47,304 nucleotides of DNA from Planctomyces sp. SH-PL62 (GTDB taxonomy: Bacteria; Planctomycetota; Planctomycetia; Planctomycetales; Planctomycetaceae), in contig CAMDEA010000051.1 of the NCBI GenBank assembly GCA_945893045.1, positions 1-47,304 on the forward strand. The letters run 5' to 3'. The notes under the pieces were generated by a model that searched no databases, had not been told where the DNA came from, and saw nothing but the letters and a program-made list of their open reading frames with translations. A program made the translations under genes and the position numbers. Shown here piece by piece: positions 15,494 through 23,122 of this stretch (within the stretch, counting starts at the first letter, position 1; every line of letters starts with the position of its first letter).

Positions 15494-17260
15494 TCAAATT
15501 TGAGATTTGAGATTTGAGGTTTGAGGTTTCGTGAAGCGAGCCAGGAACAATTGCCGCAGCAGTCGCAGGTGTCCGGCGATCGTGCGGCAGGTTTTCATTT
15601 TCGATTCACCGAAGATGCGGACATTGAGCGTCGCGGGATGTTCGACGATGCGCGAGCCGTTCAGACTCAGCCGGCCGACGAGTTCCGCCGTGCCGAGGAA
15701 TCCGTGCTCGCGCAGTTCCAGGCCACGCACGGCCGAGCGGCGATACACGCGGAAGCAGCTCGTCCAAGTGTGCAACTTCTGCGGCAGGAACGAGCGATAC
15801 AGGCAGGACAAGCCTTTGGACAAACCGAGCCGCCAGCTCGGCACGTTCTTCACGCGACCGGCCGGGTGATACGGTGACGCCGTGACGAGATCGACGTCCT
15901 CCGTCAGCAGCGGCAGCATGTGCTTCAATTCGAGCGGGTCGTACGAGCAATCGCAGTCCATCGAGCAGACGATGTCGGTCTCAGCCGCTTCGAGGCCGGT
16001 GAGGATCGCTTTCGAGACGCCACCATTGGTCTCGTGTCGCAGGAAGCGGTAGTTGTCACGTCCGGCAAAGACCGCGTGCATCACGTCCCACGTCGTGTCG
16101 GTGCTGCAATCGTCCACGAACAGGAATGTCGGCTGATAGAGCGGACGAAGAGCAAACTCAACTTGTTCGAGCGTGCGCGAGAGATACGGCAGGCTCGCCT
16201 CTTCGTTGAAGCACGGGATGACGATCGTGACGGGAGTTGGCGGATCTTGATCCGTACCGCGACCGTCAGGGAGCTGCCCAGGATTGATGTGCGTGGCCGC
16301 TCCCTGACGGTCGCGGTACGGCTCTGTGCTGCCAGTGTCGAACCCCATCACATCCGCCACGCTGCCGAAGCGATACTGGCTGAGATAATCCTCCAGCACC
16401 CAGCGCATTTTGTTGAGGTTGCGATAGTGCCGAATCTGCGTGAGCCGTCCGCCGGCGCTGATCCGCGGTTGTTCGGGATCGAGTTCCCACGTGTGGAAAT
16501 ACATCACGAACGGCGCGGTTTGATGGCGGTTCCACGCACGGACACAGCGCTTCAACAGCGTGTGCGGGAACTGCCGGAAGTAGTTGCCGCCGGCAATCGG
16601 CAATTTGCAGCCGAGCACATTCCAAGTCGAGGGTGGGATCTCCCAGATCGGGCCGTTCGGCGTTTCGAGATGATGCACGAACTGCCTCCAGGGCTGATCG
16701 GCATAGCTGCGAAACGTCGGGAAGATGCTGCTGTCATAGAGGTAGCCCTCTTCGGCCAGCACTTCGAGCGTCCATAAGTCATCGGGCTGAAACCAACCAT
16801 CGGCGACGCGATGTCCGAGCACTCGCTGTCCGGTCGCGGCTTCGAGAGCTTCGCGGGTGCGAGCGAGATCCTCTTTGAATTCCGTGCGGCTGAGTTCGCG
16901 GATGTTGCGATGATAGAAGCCTCGGCTGGCGACTTCGTGACCGCGTGAGGCGACTTCGCGAATCAGTTCCGGCATTTGTTCGGCGACCCAGCCCAGCACA
17001 AAGAAAGTCGCTTTGGTTTGATAGCTCTCCAGCAATTCGAGCGTGGTCCGCGTGCTCCGTTCGAGCCGGCTCTCAAAGCGGTCCCAGCGGTCGCAGTCGA
17101 TCAGTTTTTGGAACGCTCCGACTTGGAAGTAGTCTTCGAGTCCAATCGTCAGCAAGTGTTGTCGAGCAGTGTTCGGCGGCCGTTGAGAATCGACCGCTTC
17201 GTGCGCCGACACCGCGTCTGTCAGCGGCAGTTGGTTCATCGCAGGAGAGGTCAGCGACAT
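15494..17260 (-). CDS. Fusion: NodB-like deacetylase domain + GT2 glycosyltransferase
   Basis: This is a 588-aa two-domain cytoplasmic protein. Residues about 35-310 are an exosortase-locus type NodB domain (LLTIGLEDYFQVGAF, then ATFFVLGWVAE, GHRVAD, YDSSIFPTF, HTWELDPEQPR). Residues about 343-575 are a DPM-synthase-like GT2 domain (TIVIPCFNEEASL, VDDCSTDTTWD, SMDCDCSYDP with the metal-binding acids). In the deacetylase half, the usual VDVEDYF is IGLEDYF (first Asp replaced by Gly) and the HxxxH site reads RGFYH (first His replaced by Arg), so deacetylase activity may be lost. The linker (about residues 314-337) is encoded by an inverted repeat, and the last residues by a heptamer tandem tract. 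It is probably first in the minus-strand glycan operon; ATG 17258-17260. Confidence 0.88.
   Translation of the reverse strand: MSLTSPAMNQLPLTDAVSAHEAVDSQRPPNTARQHLLTIGLEDYFQVGAFQKLIDCDRWDRFESRLERSTRTTLELLESYQTKATFFVLGWVAEQMPELIREVASRGHEVASRGFYHRNIRELSRTEFKEDLARTREALEAATGQRVLGHRVADGWFQPDDLWTLEVLAEEGYLYDSSIFPTFRSYADQPWRQFVHHLETPNGPIWEIPPSTWNVLGCKLPIAGGNYFRQFPHTLLKRCVRAWNRHQTAPFVMYFHTWELDPEQPRISAGGRLTQIRHYRNLNKMRWVLEDYLSQYRFGSVADVMGFDTGSTEPYRDRQGAATHINPGQLPDGRGTDQDPPTPVTIVIPCFNEEASLPYLSRTLEQVEFALRPLYQPTFLFVDDCSTDTTWDVMHAVFAGRDNYRFLRHETNGGVSKAILTGLEAAETDIVCSMDCDCSYDPLELKHMLPLLTEDVDLVTASPYHPAGRVKNVPSWRLGLSKGLSCLYRSFLPQKLHTWTSCFRVYRRSAVRGLELREHGFLGTAELVGRLSLNGSRIVEHPATLNVRIFGESKMKTCRTIAGHLRLLRQLFLARFTKPQTSNLKSQI
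15499..15526. repeat. Heptanucleotide tandem tract (TTTGAGA/TTTGAGG) x4
   Basis: Four 7-bp units (TTTGAGA twice, TTTGAGG twice) lie at the extreme 3' end of the deacetylase/GT2 fusion gene and encode its last residues (TSNLKSQI). A change of one unit would change the C-terminal tail and stop codon used. Confidence 0.85.
16252..16321. repeat. Perfect 23-bp inverted repeat in the linker of the fusion gene
   Basis: Arms 16252-16274 and 16299-16321 match at 23 of 23 positions with a 24-bp loop; the core is CGTACCGCGACCGTCAGGGA. It is translated in frame (YRDRQGAATHINPGQLPDG) exactly between the deacetylase-like and GT2 domains. Confidence 0.93.
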
Positions 17261-17533
17261 ACGGCGTTCCCGTGGACAGGCTCGGCGATTGGGACACGGT
17301 CGAGGTGCCCAGCGTCAGAAGCCACAGTGGTGCCGAACTATGTCACACAAGTCCCGACATCGTTGCCCGAATTGTCGCTCGTCACACGAAGCCGACTTTG
17401 TGGCCGAGTGTTCTCGTCGATTGTCCCCGTTGCGCCGTGATGTTGCCGAAGCACAACATCGAACGAGTCGGAACTCCGAAGTCGGGAGATCTGCCACTCG
17501 AATAGTGGCCAACACGGGACTGACTTGACCCGC

Positions 17534-17617
17534 AAAGTAGCAGGCACATTCCATGTGCCGTCCGCGTGCCGTCCGCAATTCTCAGGCTGACGGCACATGG
17601 AATGTGCCTGCTACTTT
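17534..17617. repeat. Perfect 29-bp inverted repeat in the divergent intergenic region
   Basis: Arms 17534-17562 and 17589-17617 are perfectly complementary (29 of 29) with a 26-bp loop; the core is AAAGTAGCAGGCACATTCCA. Each arm has inner symmetry (GGCACATTCCATGTGCC). Confidence 0.93.
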
Positions 17618-17634
17618 CTAAAGTCAGTGCCATT

Positions 17635-17655
17635 GGGCTGATACCGCCCCGCTCG
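17635..17655. repeat. Solo half of the GGGCTGACGCCGCCCCGCTC repeat family
   Basis: These 21 bases match the right arm of the element at 18759-18838 at 19 of 21 positions, but no complementary arm is found nearby. It looks like a decayed or single-arm copy. Confidence 0.6.
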
Positions 17656-17840
17656 TCCAACGAATTGTTGCGATTCGGCATCGTGGTGCTGTTGCGCGGC
17701 AACGTCGCGGCGTGTTCGGACCTCTGAGTCACTTTACGCCGGCCTTACGTGGCGAAGTGACCGCCGCATCGGCCGCAGTCGCTTATGTTTGCTCACGCGA
17801 ACTTTGGCTCAAGGTCTGTTTTCGTTTTGTGCATCCAACG

Positions 17841-18875
17841 ATGAACCCAACTCCTCGCAACTCACCGGCTTCAATCGGCGACACCCTTCGCTCGGCCCGA
17901 CTGTTGAGCGCACTGGGAGCGATCTTCGTCTGGTCGTACTGGCCGACACTGATCGGCTTGGTGGCCCTGTGGAGCAGCGATCCGACGTACTCGCACGGCT
18001 GCCTGGTGCCGTTCGTCGCAGCGGCGTTGATTTGGCATCGCCACACGCTGCCGGTGACGTCGGAGTCGGCTCGGCCGTGGATCGGCGTGATGTTGATCGT
18101 GATGGGACTCGCGCTGCGGTTCGTTGGAGCGCGGTTCTATTTTGAATGGCTCGAATGGCTGTCGATTCTGCCGAGCTTGGCCGGTCTCTGCACGCTCTGC
18201 GGCGGATGTATGACTTGGAAGCGAACATGGCCGGGCGTGGCGTTTCTGGTCTTCATGCTGCCGCTGCCGTATCGGCTGGAGGTGGCTTTGGCGGGACCGC
18301 TCCGCAGTGTCGGGACATTGGCCAGTACGTACTTGCTGCAAACGTTTGGGTCTCCGGCCATTGCGGAAGGAAATGTGATCGTCATCGGTGACGTTCGGTT
18401 GGGAATCGCCGAAGCGTTCAGCGGCTTGCGGATGTTCGTGGCGTTCTTCGCGACATCGGCGGTGGTGGCCGGATTCGTGAAACGTCCCGCTTGGGAACGC
18501 AGCTTGATCGTGCTGAGCGCGATTCCGATCGGAGTGATCTGCAATGTGGCGCGCGTGATGGTCACGGCCGCGCTGTATGGGACCATCGGGGCCAGAGGGG
18601 CTCATCGAGTTTTCCACGACTTTGCCGGCTGGCTGATGCTGCCGCTGGTGTTGGGTCTCTTAGGCATCGAGTTGTGGATGTTGTCGCGACTACTGATTGC
18701 TCCGCCGGAACGAGACGTGGTCCCGGTCGGCAACGGCCGGCGTGCGCGATCGAACTTTGGCGAGCGGGGCGGCGTCAGCCCCCCGGTATTTCGCGAACGC
18801 GACTCCCTCACCGGGGGGCTGACGCCGCCCCGCTCGCCTGTGCGAAATTCTTTGGAAGTGGTGACACAACGATGA
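17841..18875 (+). CDS. Exosortase-like membrane protein with Phe at the catalytic Cys position
   Basis: This is a 344-aa polytopic protein (about eight membrane helices) of the exosortase/archaeosortase family, which normally cleaves and re-ligates C-terminal sorting tags at the membrane. The conserved block reads AEAFSGLRMFVAFF; in the family this is (E)ACSGLR, so the nucleophile Cys is Phe193 here (codon TTC, 18417-18419). The other catalytic positions are retained: Arg238 in CNVARVMVTA and His259 in HRVFHDFAGW. SHGCLVPF near residue 55 is also typical. The ATG at 17841 is chosen because upstream in-frame sequence (from 17712) has no family features. Residues about 307-333 are encoded by an inverted repeat (18759-18838), giving a nonconserved hydrophilic tail. 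Its stop overlaps the BY-kinase start (ATGA). It may be a planctomycete-specific class; I cannot confirm from sequence alone. Confidence 0.85.
   Translation: MNPTPRNSPASIGDTLRSARLLSALGAIFVWSYWPTLIGLVALWSSDPTYSHGCLVPFVAAALIWHRHTLPVTSESARPWIGVMLIVMGLALRFVGARFYFEWLEWLSILPSLAGLCTLCGGCMTWKRTWPGVAFLVFMLPLPYRLEVALAGPLRSVGTLASTYLLQTFGSPAIAEGNVIVIGDVRLGIAEAFSGLRMFVAFFATSAVVAGFVKRPAWERSLIVLSAIPIGVICNVARVMVTAALYGTIGARGAHRVFHDFAGWLMLPLVLGLLGIELWMLSRLLIAPPERDVVPVGNGRRARSNFGERGGVSPPVFRERDSLTGGLTPPRSPVRNSLEVVTQR
18759..18838. repeat. Perfect 28-bp inverted repeat in the 3' end of the exosortase gene
   Basis: Arms 18759-18786 and 18811-18838 match at 28 of 28 positions with a 24-bp loop; the core is GCGGGGCGGCGTCAGCCCCC. 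It is translated in frame as the C-terminal tail (ERGGVSPPV...TGGLTPPRSP). A solo half lies at 17635-17655. Confidence 0.93.
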
Positions 18876-21244
18876 ACACCTCGAATCAAACGGCTGTTCC
18901 AAAATCGTCGATGCCGATGGCCACACGCGCCGCGGAAATCGTGGCGAACAAGCCACAGGCTTTGAAACCGGCTGCGGTGGATAGCTCTCCCAAACGAACC
19001 CCCGCGCGACGAGTGAATCAATTCTTAGAGCCGCTCTCGCCTCAAGGCTTGCTGCTGGCATTCAAGCGGCGTTGGCAGACCGCGGTCCTATTTGGTGTTC
19101 CGGTCGCGGTGATCGCGGCCGCGGTCACGTGGTTGGCGGTGCCGGCTCCGTTCACGGCATTCGCGCTCTTGCGAGTCGCCTCAGTCGAACCGCGATTGGT
19201 GTTTCAAACAGCGGAAACGAACTCGGACTTCGCGACGTATCGCCGCACGCAAATGGCGCTCATCAAGAGTCGCTTTGTGCTCAACGCCGCCTTACGGAAG
19301 CCGAACGTCGCAGCGTTGCCGATCGTCCGCCAGCAGACGCATCCGGTGCAGTGGCTGGAAGACGCCGTGCAGGTCGATTCGTACGACAGCCCGGAAATCC
19401 TGCGCATCTCGCTGACCGGCGACGAGCCGACCGAACTGGCCGAGATCGTCAACGCGGTGCGGGATGCGTACCTCGAAGAAGTCGTCAACGCCGACCGCAA
19501 GCAGCGGATCGCGCGGCTCAACGACCTCGAACGGATCTTCGAGCAGACCGAAGACAAAGTCCGCTTGAAAGAAAAGCGAGTCAACGACCTGGCTCAGGAA
19601 CTGGGAACCGGCGACGCGCAGGCTTTGACGATCAAGCAGCAGATGGCGATGGAATACTTCGCGCAGTTGCGGCGTGAACATGCTCGCGTGCGGTTTGAAT
19701 TGATGCGCGAACAAGTCGGCGATCAAGCGGCGACGAGCGTCGGAGACGAAACGCTGACCGCGCCGGGCGACGGCCCGTCAGCGAATCAGTCCGGCGCGTC
19801 GAAGGACAATGGGAAGCCGTCCGCCAGCGGCATCGTGGTCAAGCCACCGCGCAGTCCGGCGGCGGTCGCCACGCTCGACATCGAATCGCAGGCGCAAGCG
19901 TCCGTCGCCGGAACGGGATCGTCCACCGGTGCCGGAGAGGATGCGACGCTCGGTGTCACACAGCGGCGCATCAAACAACTCAAAGACCTCATCAGCCGGT
20001 TCGAGAAACAAGTCGTCAACAAGAATCATCCGACGCTGCTGACGTTTCGGAAGGAACTGGAAGAGTTGCAGACGCTGGCCTCACAGGACGCGACCGAAGA
20101 AGCGATCCCCGGCCAGCCGAAGCGGCGGACTCGGTTGGACATGCTCAAGCGACAAGAGCAACTGCTGCGCGAGGAGCTCGACAAGTACTCGGCACTGGTC
20201 AAGAACATCGGCACGTCGTCGTTCGAGCTGGAGTCGATGAAGGACGACATCGCTCAGGTGGAAAAGGTCTCGAACAAAGTCGGCACGGAGATGGAGTCGC
20301 TGCGGATCGAACTGCAATCGCAAAGCCGCATCGCCGCGTTGCAAGAAGCTGAAGTCCCGCAAACGCGGAGCATGTCGAAGAAAAAGAACCTGACGTCGGC
20401 GGCCGGTCTCGGTGGATTGGGGTTGGTGTGCTTGATCGTCTCGGTGCTCGAATTTCACACGCGGCGGATCACCGACCCGCAAGACATCGTACAGACGATG
20501 GGTTTGGAATTGCTCGGCACGCTGCCCGCGATGCCGAAACCGCTGCTGCGAATCGGATCGCCGGCAGGTTCTCGCATCGCGCTGTGGAACAATGCGCTGA
20601 TCGAATCGGTGGACAGCATTCGCTCGATCCTGTTGCACGCGGACGATACCGAAACACGACAGGTGCTGATGATCGCCAGTTCGACGGCCGGCGAAGGGAA
20701 GACGACGTTCGCGTGTCAGTTGGCCGGCAGTCTGGCTCGGTCGGGACGCAAGACGCTGCTGGTCGATTGCGACCTGCGACGCCCGCGTGCTCATCAGTTA
20801 TTGAATGTCAGCAACGGACTCGGCATGAGCGAACTGCTCACGGAGAACCTGTTGCCGGAGACCGTGATTCAACCGACCGACGATCCGAACTTGTTCGTCA
20901 TCGCGGCGGGTCTCGTCAACGAAACGGCGCTGCAAGAGATCGCTCGCGATGGAGCGGCTTCATTGTTCGCCGCGATGCGTAAAGAGTTCGAGTTCATCAT
21001 CGTCGATTCCTCGCCACTGCTGTGCGTGGCAGATAGCAGTTCGATCGCGAAGAACGTCGATGGCGCGATTCTGGTGGCTCGGCAAGATGTCAGCCGCGTG
21101 CCGCTCGTCGCCGTCGCGTGCGAACGGATGGAGATGCTCGGTCTGCCATTGTTTGGCAGCGTGATGGTTGGCGTGAAATCGAACCTCACCGGTTATGGCT
21201 ACTCGTACGACTACCACTACGCGACCAGCGGAGGTGCCGCGTGA
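18872..21244 (+). CDS. Wzz-type chain-length regulator fused to BY-kinase (tyrosine autokinase)
   Basis: The 790-aa inner-membrane protein controls exopolysaccharide polymerisation and export. TM1 is at about 69-90, followed by a long periplasmic coiled-coil region (about 190-500, with a low-complexity Gly/Ser/Ala insert about 285-355), TM2 at about 506-526, and a cytoplasmic BY-kinase domain. The kinase has Walker A STAGEGKTT (Lys610), Walker A' LLVDCDLRRP (Asp632) and Walker B FIIVDSSP (Asp712). The C-terminus carries a tyrosine ladder, GYGYSYDYHYA (Tyr775, 777, 779, 781, 783), the expected autophosphorylation cluster. ATG at 18872 overlaps the exosortase stop by 4 bp and is preferred over the longer open frame beginning at 18491, which is antiparallel to nothing conserved. 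It is followed by epsI with GTGA overlap. Confidence 0.94.
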   Translation: MNTSNQTAVPKSSMPMATRAAEIVANKPQALKPAAVDSSPKRTPARRVNQFLEPLSPQGLLLAFKRRWQTAVLFGVPVAVIAAAVTWLAVPAPFTAFALLRVASVEPRLVFQTAETNSDFATYRRTQMALIKSRFVLNAALRKPNVAALPIVRQQTHPVQWLEDAVQVDSYDSPEILRISLTGDEPTELAEIVNAVRDAYLEEVVNADRKQRIARLNDLERIFEQTEDKVRLKEKRVNDLAQELGTGDAQALTIKQQMAMEYFAQLRREHARVRFELMREQVGDQAATSVGDETLTAPGDGPSANQSGASKDNGKPSASGIVVKPPRSPAAVATLDIESQAQASVAGTGSSTGAGEDATLGVTQRRIKQLKDLISRFEKQVVNKNHPTLLTFRKELEELQTLASQDATEEAIPGQPKRRTRLDMLKRQEQLLREELDKYSALVKNIGTSSFELESMKDDIAQVEKVSNKVGTEMESLRIELQSQSRIAALQEAEVPQTRSMSKKKNLTSAAGLGGLGLVCLIVSVLEFHTRRITDPQDIVQTMGLELLGTLPAMPKPLLRIGSPAGSRIALWNNALIESVDSIRSILLHADDTETRQVLMIASSTAGEGKTTFACQLAGSLARSGRKTLLVDCDLRRPRAHQLLNVSNGLGMSELLTENLLPETVIQPTDDPNLFVIAAGLVNETALQEIARDGAASLFAAMRKEFEFIIVDSSPLLCVADSSSIAKNVDGAILVARQDVSRVPLVAVACERMEMLGLPLFGSVMVGVKSNLTGYGYSYDYHYATSGGAA

Positions 21245-22143
21245 GTCGCACCTCCTTCGTGGGGCAGGTTTCCAACCTGCCCGAAACTGCCGAGCAAGTT
21301 GAAAACGTGCCCCACGATTTGTCGCGCATGCTGGCGGCCGTCCTGGGGGCCGCACTGTTGTTCGTGGGCGGCATCGTTCACGGCACGCTGACACATCGCT
21401 GGCAGACCGCGAAGAAGACCGACGGTCCTGAGTCGCGCGTGCATCTCGTGCCAAAAACGATCGGCGATTGGGACAGTCAGGACTCGAAGATCCGCAACGC
21501 GGAACGCCAAGTGTCCGGGCTGACGCGGACCTACACGAACCGCCGCACCGGCGCTGCCGTCACCGTCGTCTTGATGTGCGGACCTACCGGCCCGATCGCC
21601 GTGCATCCGCCAACCGCGTGCTATCAAGGAGCCGGTTATCAACAAAGCGGCGTGACTCGCGAGACGGTGATTGACCTATCCAATGACGGCGGCGCACGAC
21701 ACGTCTTCGCGATCGCCGACTTCGATCAATCGACTCGCCCGGAGCAGACTCAACCGCGGATCTATTGGGCCTGGAGCACCCACGGAACCTGGTCGGTCCC
21801 CGACAGCCCGCGGCTCGCCTTCGCCGGCAACCCGGTGCTTTTCAAGCTATCCGTCACCTGCGAACGGCCGCTCGGATCGCAGAAATCACAAGCCGCACCG
21901 ATCGACGACTTCCTGCGACTGCTGCTGGTCGAGATTCAGCGCGAAGTCTTCGGTTCCTCGCCGCCACCCCGCTTGTCGGGGTGGTTCCCGCGCTCTGCAG
22001 CTACGGCGTGCAACGCTCAAAAACCGCTTCGCGATTCGGTCGAGAGACCAACGGCGTGGTTGCGGCCCGTAGCTGCAGAGCGCGGGAACCACTGGGGCAA
22101 GCCCAGTGGCGGAATGTTTGTCCGCGGAGGCTCCTTCGCATGA
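21241..22143 (+). CDS. epsI: EpsI-family exosortase-associated protein (DUF3485)
   Basis: This 300-aa protein has one N-terminal membrane segment (about residues 31-47, LAAVLGAALLFVGGIVHG) and the EpsI domain: PKTIGDWDS, then VTVVLMCGPTGPIAVHPPTACYQGAGY with the conserved HxPxxC motif. EpsI usually accompanies exosortases and may be exported or act in polysaccharide maturation. The start is set at GTG 21241, which overlaps the kinase stop (GTGA); an ATG at 21328 would skip the N-terminal repeat. Residues about 7-25 are encoded by one inverted repeat (21259-21315) and residues about 241-291 by another (21961-22112), so both ends of the protein are repeat-derived. The stop overlaps the next ATG by 4 bp. 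Confidence 0.87.
   Translation: MSRTSFVGQVSNLPETAEQVENVPHDLSRMLAAVLGAALLFVGGIVHGTLTHRWQTAKKTDGPESRVHLVPKTIGDWDSQDSKIRNAERQVSGLTRTYTNRRTGAAVTVVLMCGPTGPIAVHPPTACYQGAGYQQSGVTRETVIDLSNDGGARHVFAIADFDQSTRPEQTQPRIYWAWSTHGTWSVPDSPRLAFAGNPVLFKLSVTCERPLGSQKSQAAPIDDFLRLLLVEIQREVFGSSPPPRLSGWFPRSAATACNAQKPLRDSVERPTAWLRPVAAERGNHWGKPSGGMFVRGGSFA
21259..21315. repeat. Inverted repeat, GGGGCAGGTT family, copy 2 (diverged)
   Basis: Arms 21259-21282 and 21292-21315 match at about 19 of 24 positions around a 9-bp loop. The left arm starts GTGGGGCAGGTTT as in the copy at 3037-3093. It lies inside the epsI N-terminal coding region and is translated in frame. Confidence 0.85.
21961..22112. repeat. Inverted repeat, GCGCTCTGCAGC family, copy 2
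   Basis: Arms about 21961-22006 and 22067-22112 share GGTTCCCGCGCTCTGCAGCT with its complement and each bears an outer self-hairpin (CCACCCCGCTTGTCGGGGTGG on the left). The core is the same as in the element at 10481-10629. It is translated in frame as the C-terminal tail of EpsI. Confidence 0.92.
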
Positions 22144-23042
22144 CGCACTCGTTGCCCATCACCAACGCGATGACCGTTGACGTCGAAGACTATTTTCATG
22201 TCTCGGCGTTCGCGGATCGCATTGCGTCGCGCGATTGGGCGGACCTCCCCAGCCGGGTCGAGCAGAACACACAGCGGCTGCTGCGATTGCTGGAGCAGGC
22301 CGAGGTTCACGCCACCTTCTTCGTTCTCGGTTGGGTGGCCGAGCGTCACCCGCAACTGATTCGGGAGATCGCGCGGGCCGGACACGAGATCGGTTGTCAC
22401 AGCTATTGGCATCGGCTGGTTTACGATTTGACGCCGGAGGAATTCCGCGACGACACGCGGCACGCTCAGCAACTGCTCGAAGACATCATCGGCGACCCAG
22501 TCACGCTGTACCGCGCGCCGAGTTTCTCGATCACCGAACGCAGCTTGTGGGCGCTCGACGTGCTGGCGGAACTCGGCTTCGAGATTGATTCGAGCATCTA
22601 TCCGATCCACCACGACCGCTACGGAATCCCCGGAGCCGATCCGTTTCCGCACGTCCTCTCGACCAGTGCCGGCGAACTGCGCGAGTTCCCCGGTTCGATC
22701 TGCCGTGTCTGCCGAATGTCGATCCCGGTCTCCGGCGGTGGCTACTTCCGGCTGTATCCCGCGCGAGTCACCGCTTGGCTGTTGGGCCGAGTGAATCGTC
22801 TCGGCCAACCTTTCATGTTCTACATCCACCCGTGGGAAATCGACCCCGACCAACCGCGCCTGGCCGGTTCGCTCCGTTCCCGATTTCGTCATTACCAAAA
22901 CCTCGCGTCCACCGAACGCAAACTGAACTGGCTGTTACCGCGGTTTGAATTCGGAACGATGAGCGAGTCACTGGAATCATCAGGACTTCGAATCACAACA
23001 GCAGGAAACATTGAACCGCTAATCGTCGCTAATCAACGCTAA
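22140..23042 (+). CDS. Exosortase-locus polysaccharide deacetylase (NodB fold)
   Basis: This 300-aa CE4-type deacetylase is of the exosortase-system-associated type (DUF3473-like C-terminus). Motif 1 is MTVDVEDYFHVSAF, motif 2 GHEIGCHSYWH with both metal His, motif 3 LYRAPSFSIT, then DSSIYPIHHDRYGIPGA and the C-terminal FMFYIHPWEIDPDQPR. All catalytic positions that are lost in the fusion protein at 15494-17260 are present here, so this copy is likely active. The ATG at 22140 overlaps the epsI stop by 4 bp with GGAGG 10 bases upstream. The last eight residues (LIVANQR region) come from the inverted repeat at 23016-23075. Confidence 0.95.
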   Translation: MTHSLPITNAMTVDVEDYFHVSAFADRIASRDWADLPSRVEQNTQRLLRLLEQAEVHATFFVLGWVAERHPQLIREIARAGHEIGCHSYWHRLVYDLTPEEFRDDTRHAQQLLEDIIGDPVTLYRAPSFSITERSLWALDVLAELGFEIDSSIYPIHHDRYGIPGADPFPHVLSTSAGELREFPGSICRVCRMSIPVSGGGYFRLYPARVTAWLLGRVNRLGQPFMFYIHPWEIDPDQPRLAGSLRSRFRHYQNLASTERKLNWLLPRFEFGTMSESLESSGLRITTAGNIEPLIVANQR

Positions 23043-23075
23043 TCAGAATTAGCGAGGATTAGCGTCCATTAGCGG
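23016..23075. repeat. Inverted repeat with three CGCTAAT units per arm
   Basis: Arms 23016-23043 (CGCTAAT at regular spacing) and 23048-23075 (ATTAGCG at regular spacing) match at about 24 of 28 positions around a 4-bp loop. The left arm supplies the end and stop codon (TAA, 23040-23042) of the deacetylase gene. It could serve as a hairpin after the stop. Confidence 0.85.
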
Positions 23076-23122
23076 TCCAACTTTTGATTTGGAAATCGAC
23101 GGGTTGTACTGAGGTCGCATCT

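Larger units (their letters stand above)
17261..17840. other. Divergent intergenic region between the two glycan operons
   Basis: These 580 bp separate the minus-strand fusion gene (start 17260) from the plus-strand exosortase gene (start 17841), so both operon promoters should be here. I could not identify a convincing -35/-10 pair for either direction. It contains the inverted repeat at 17534-17617 and a lone repeat half at 17635-17655. Reading frames within it look like chance frames. A frame open from 17712 joins the exosortase gene but lacks any recognisable N-terminal feature. Confidence 0.6.

Noticed and set aside
14308..15510. 400-codon plus-strand frame opposite the aminotransferase gene
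   Set aside because: It is the antisense of a well-supported PLP-dependent enzyme and has no recognisable domain; long antisense frames are expected at this GC content. Same reasoning for 21-1100, 8389-9405 and 36260-37426.
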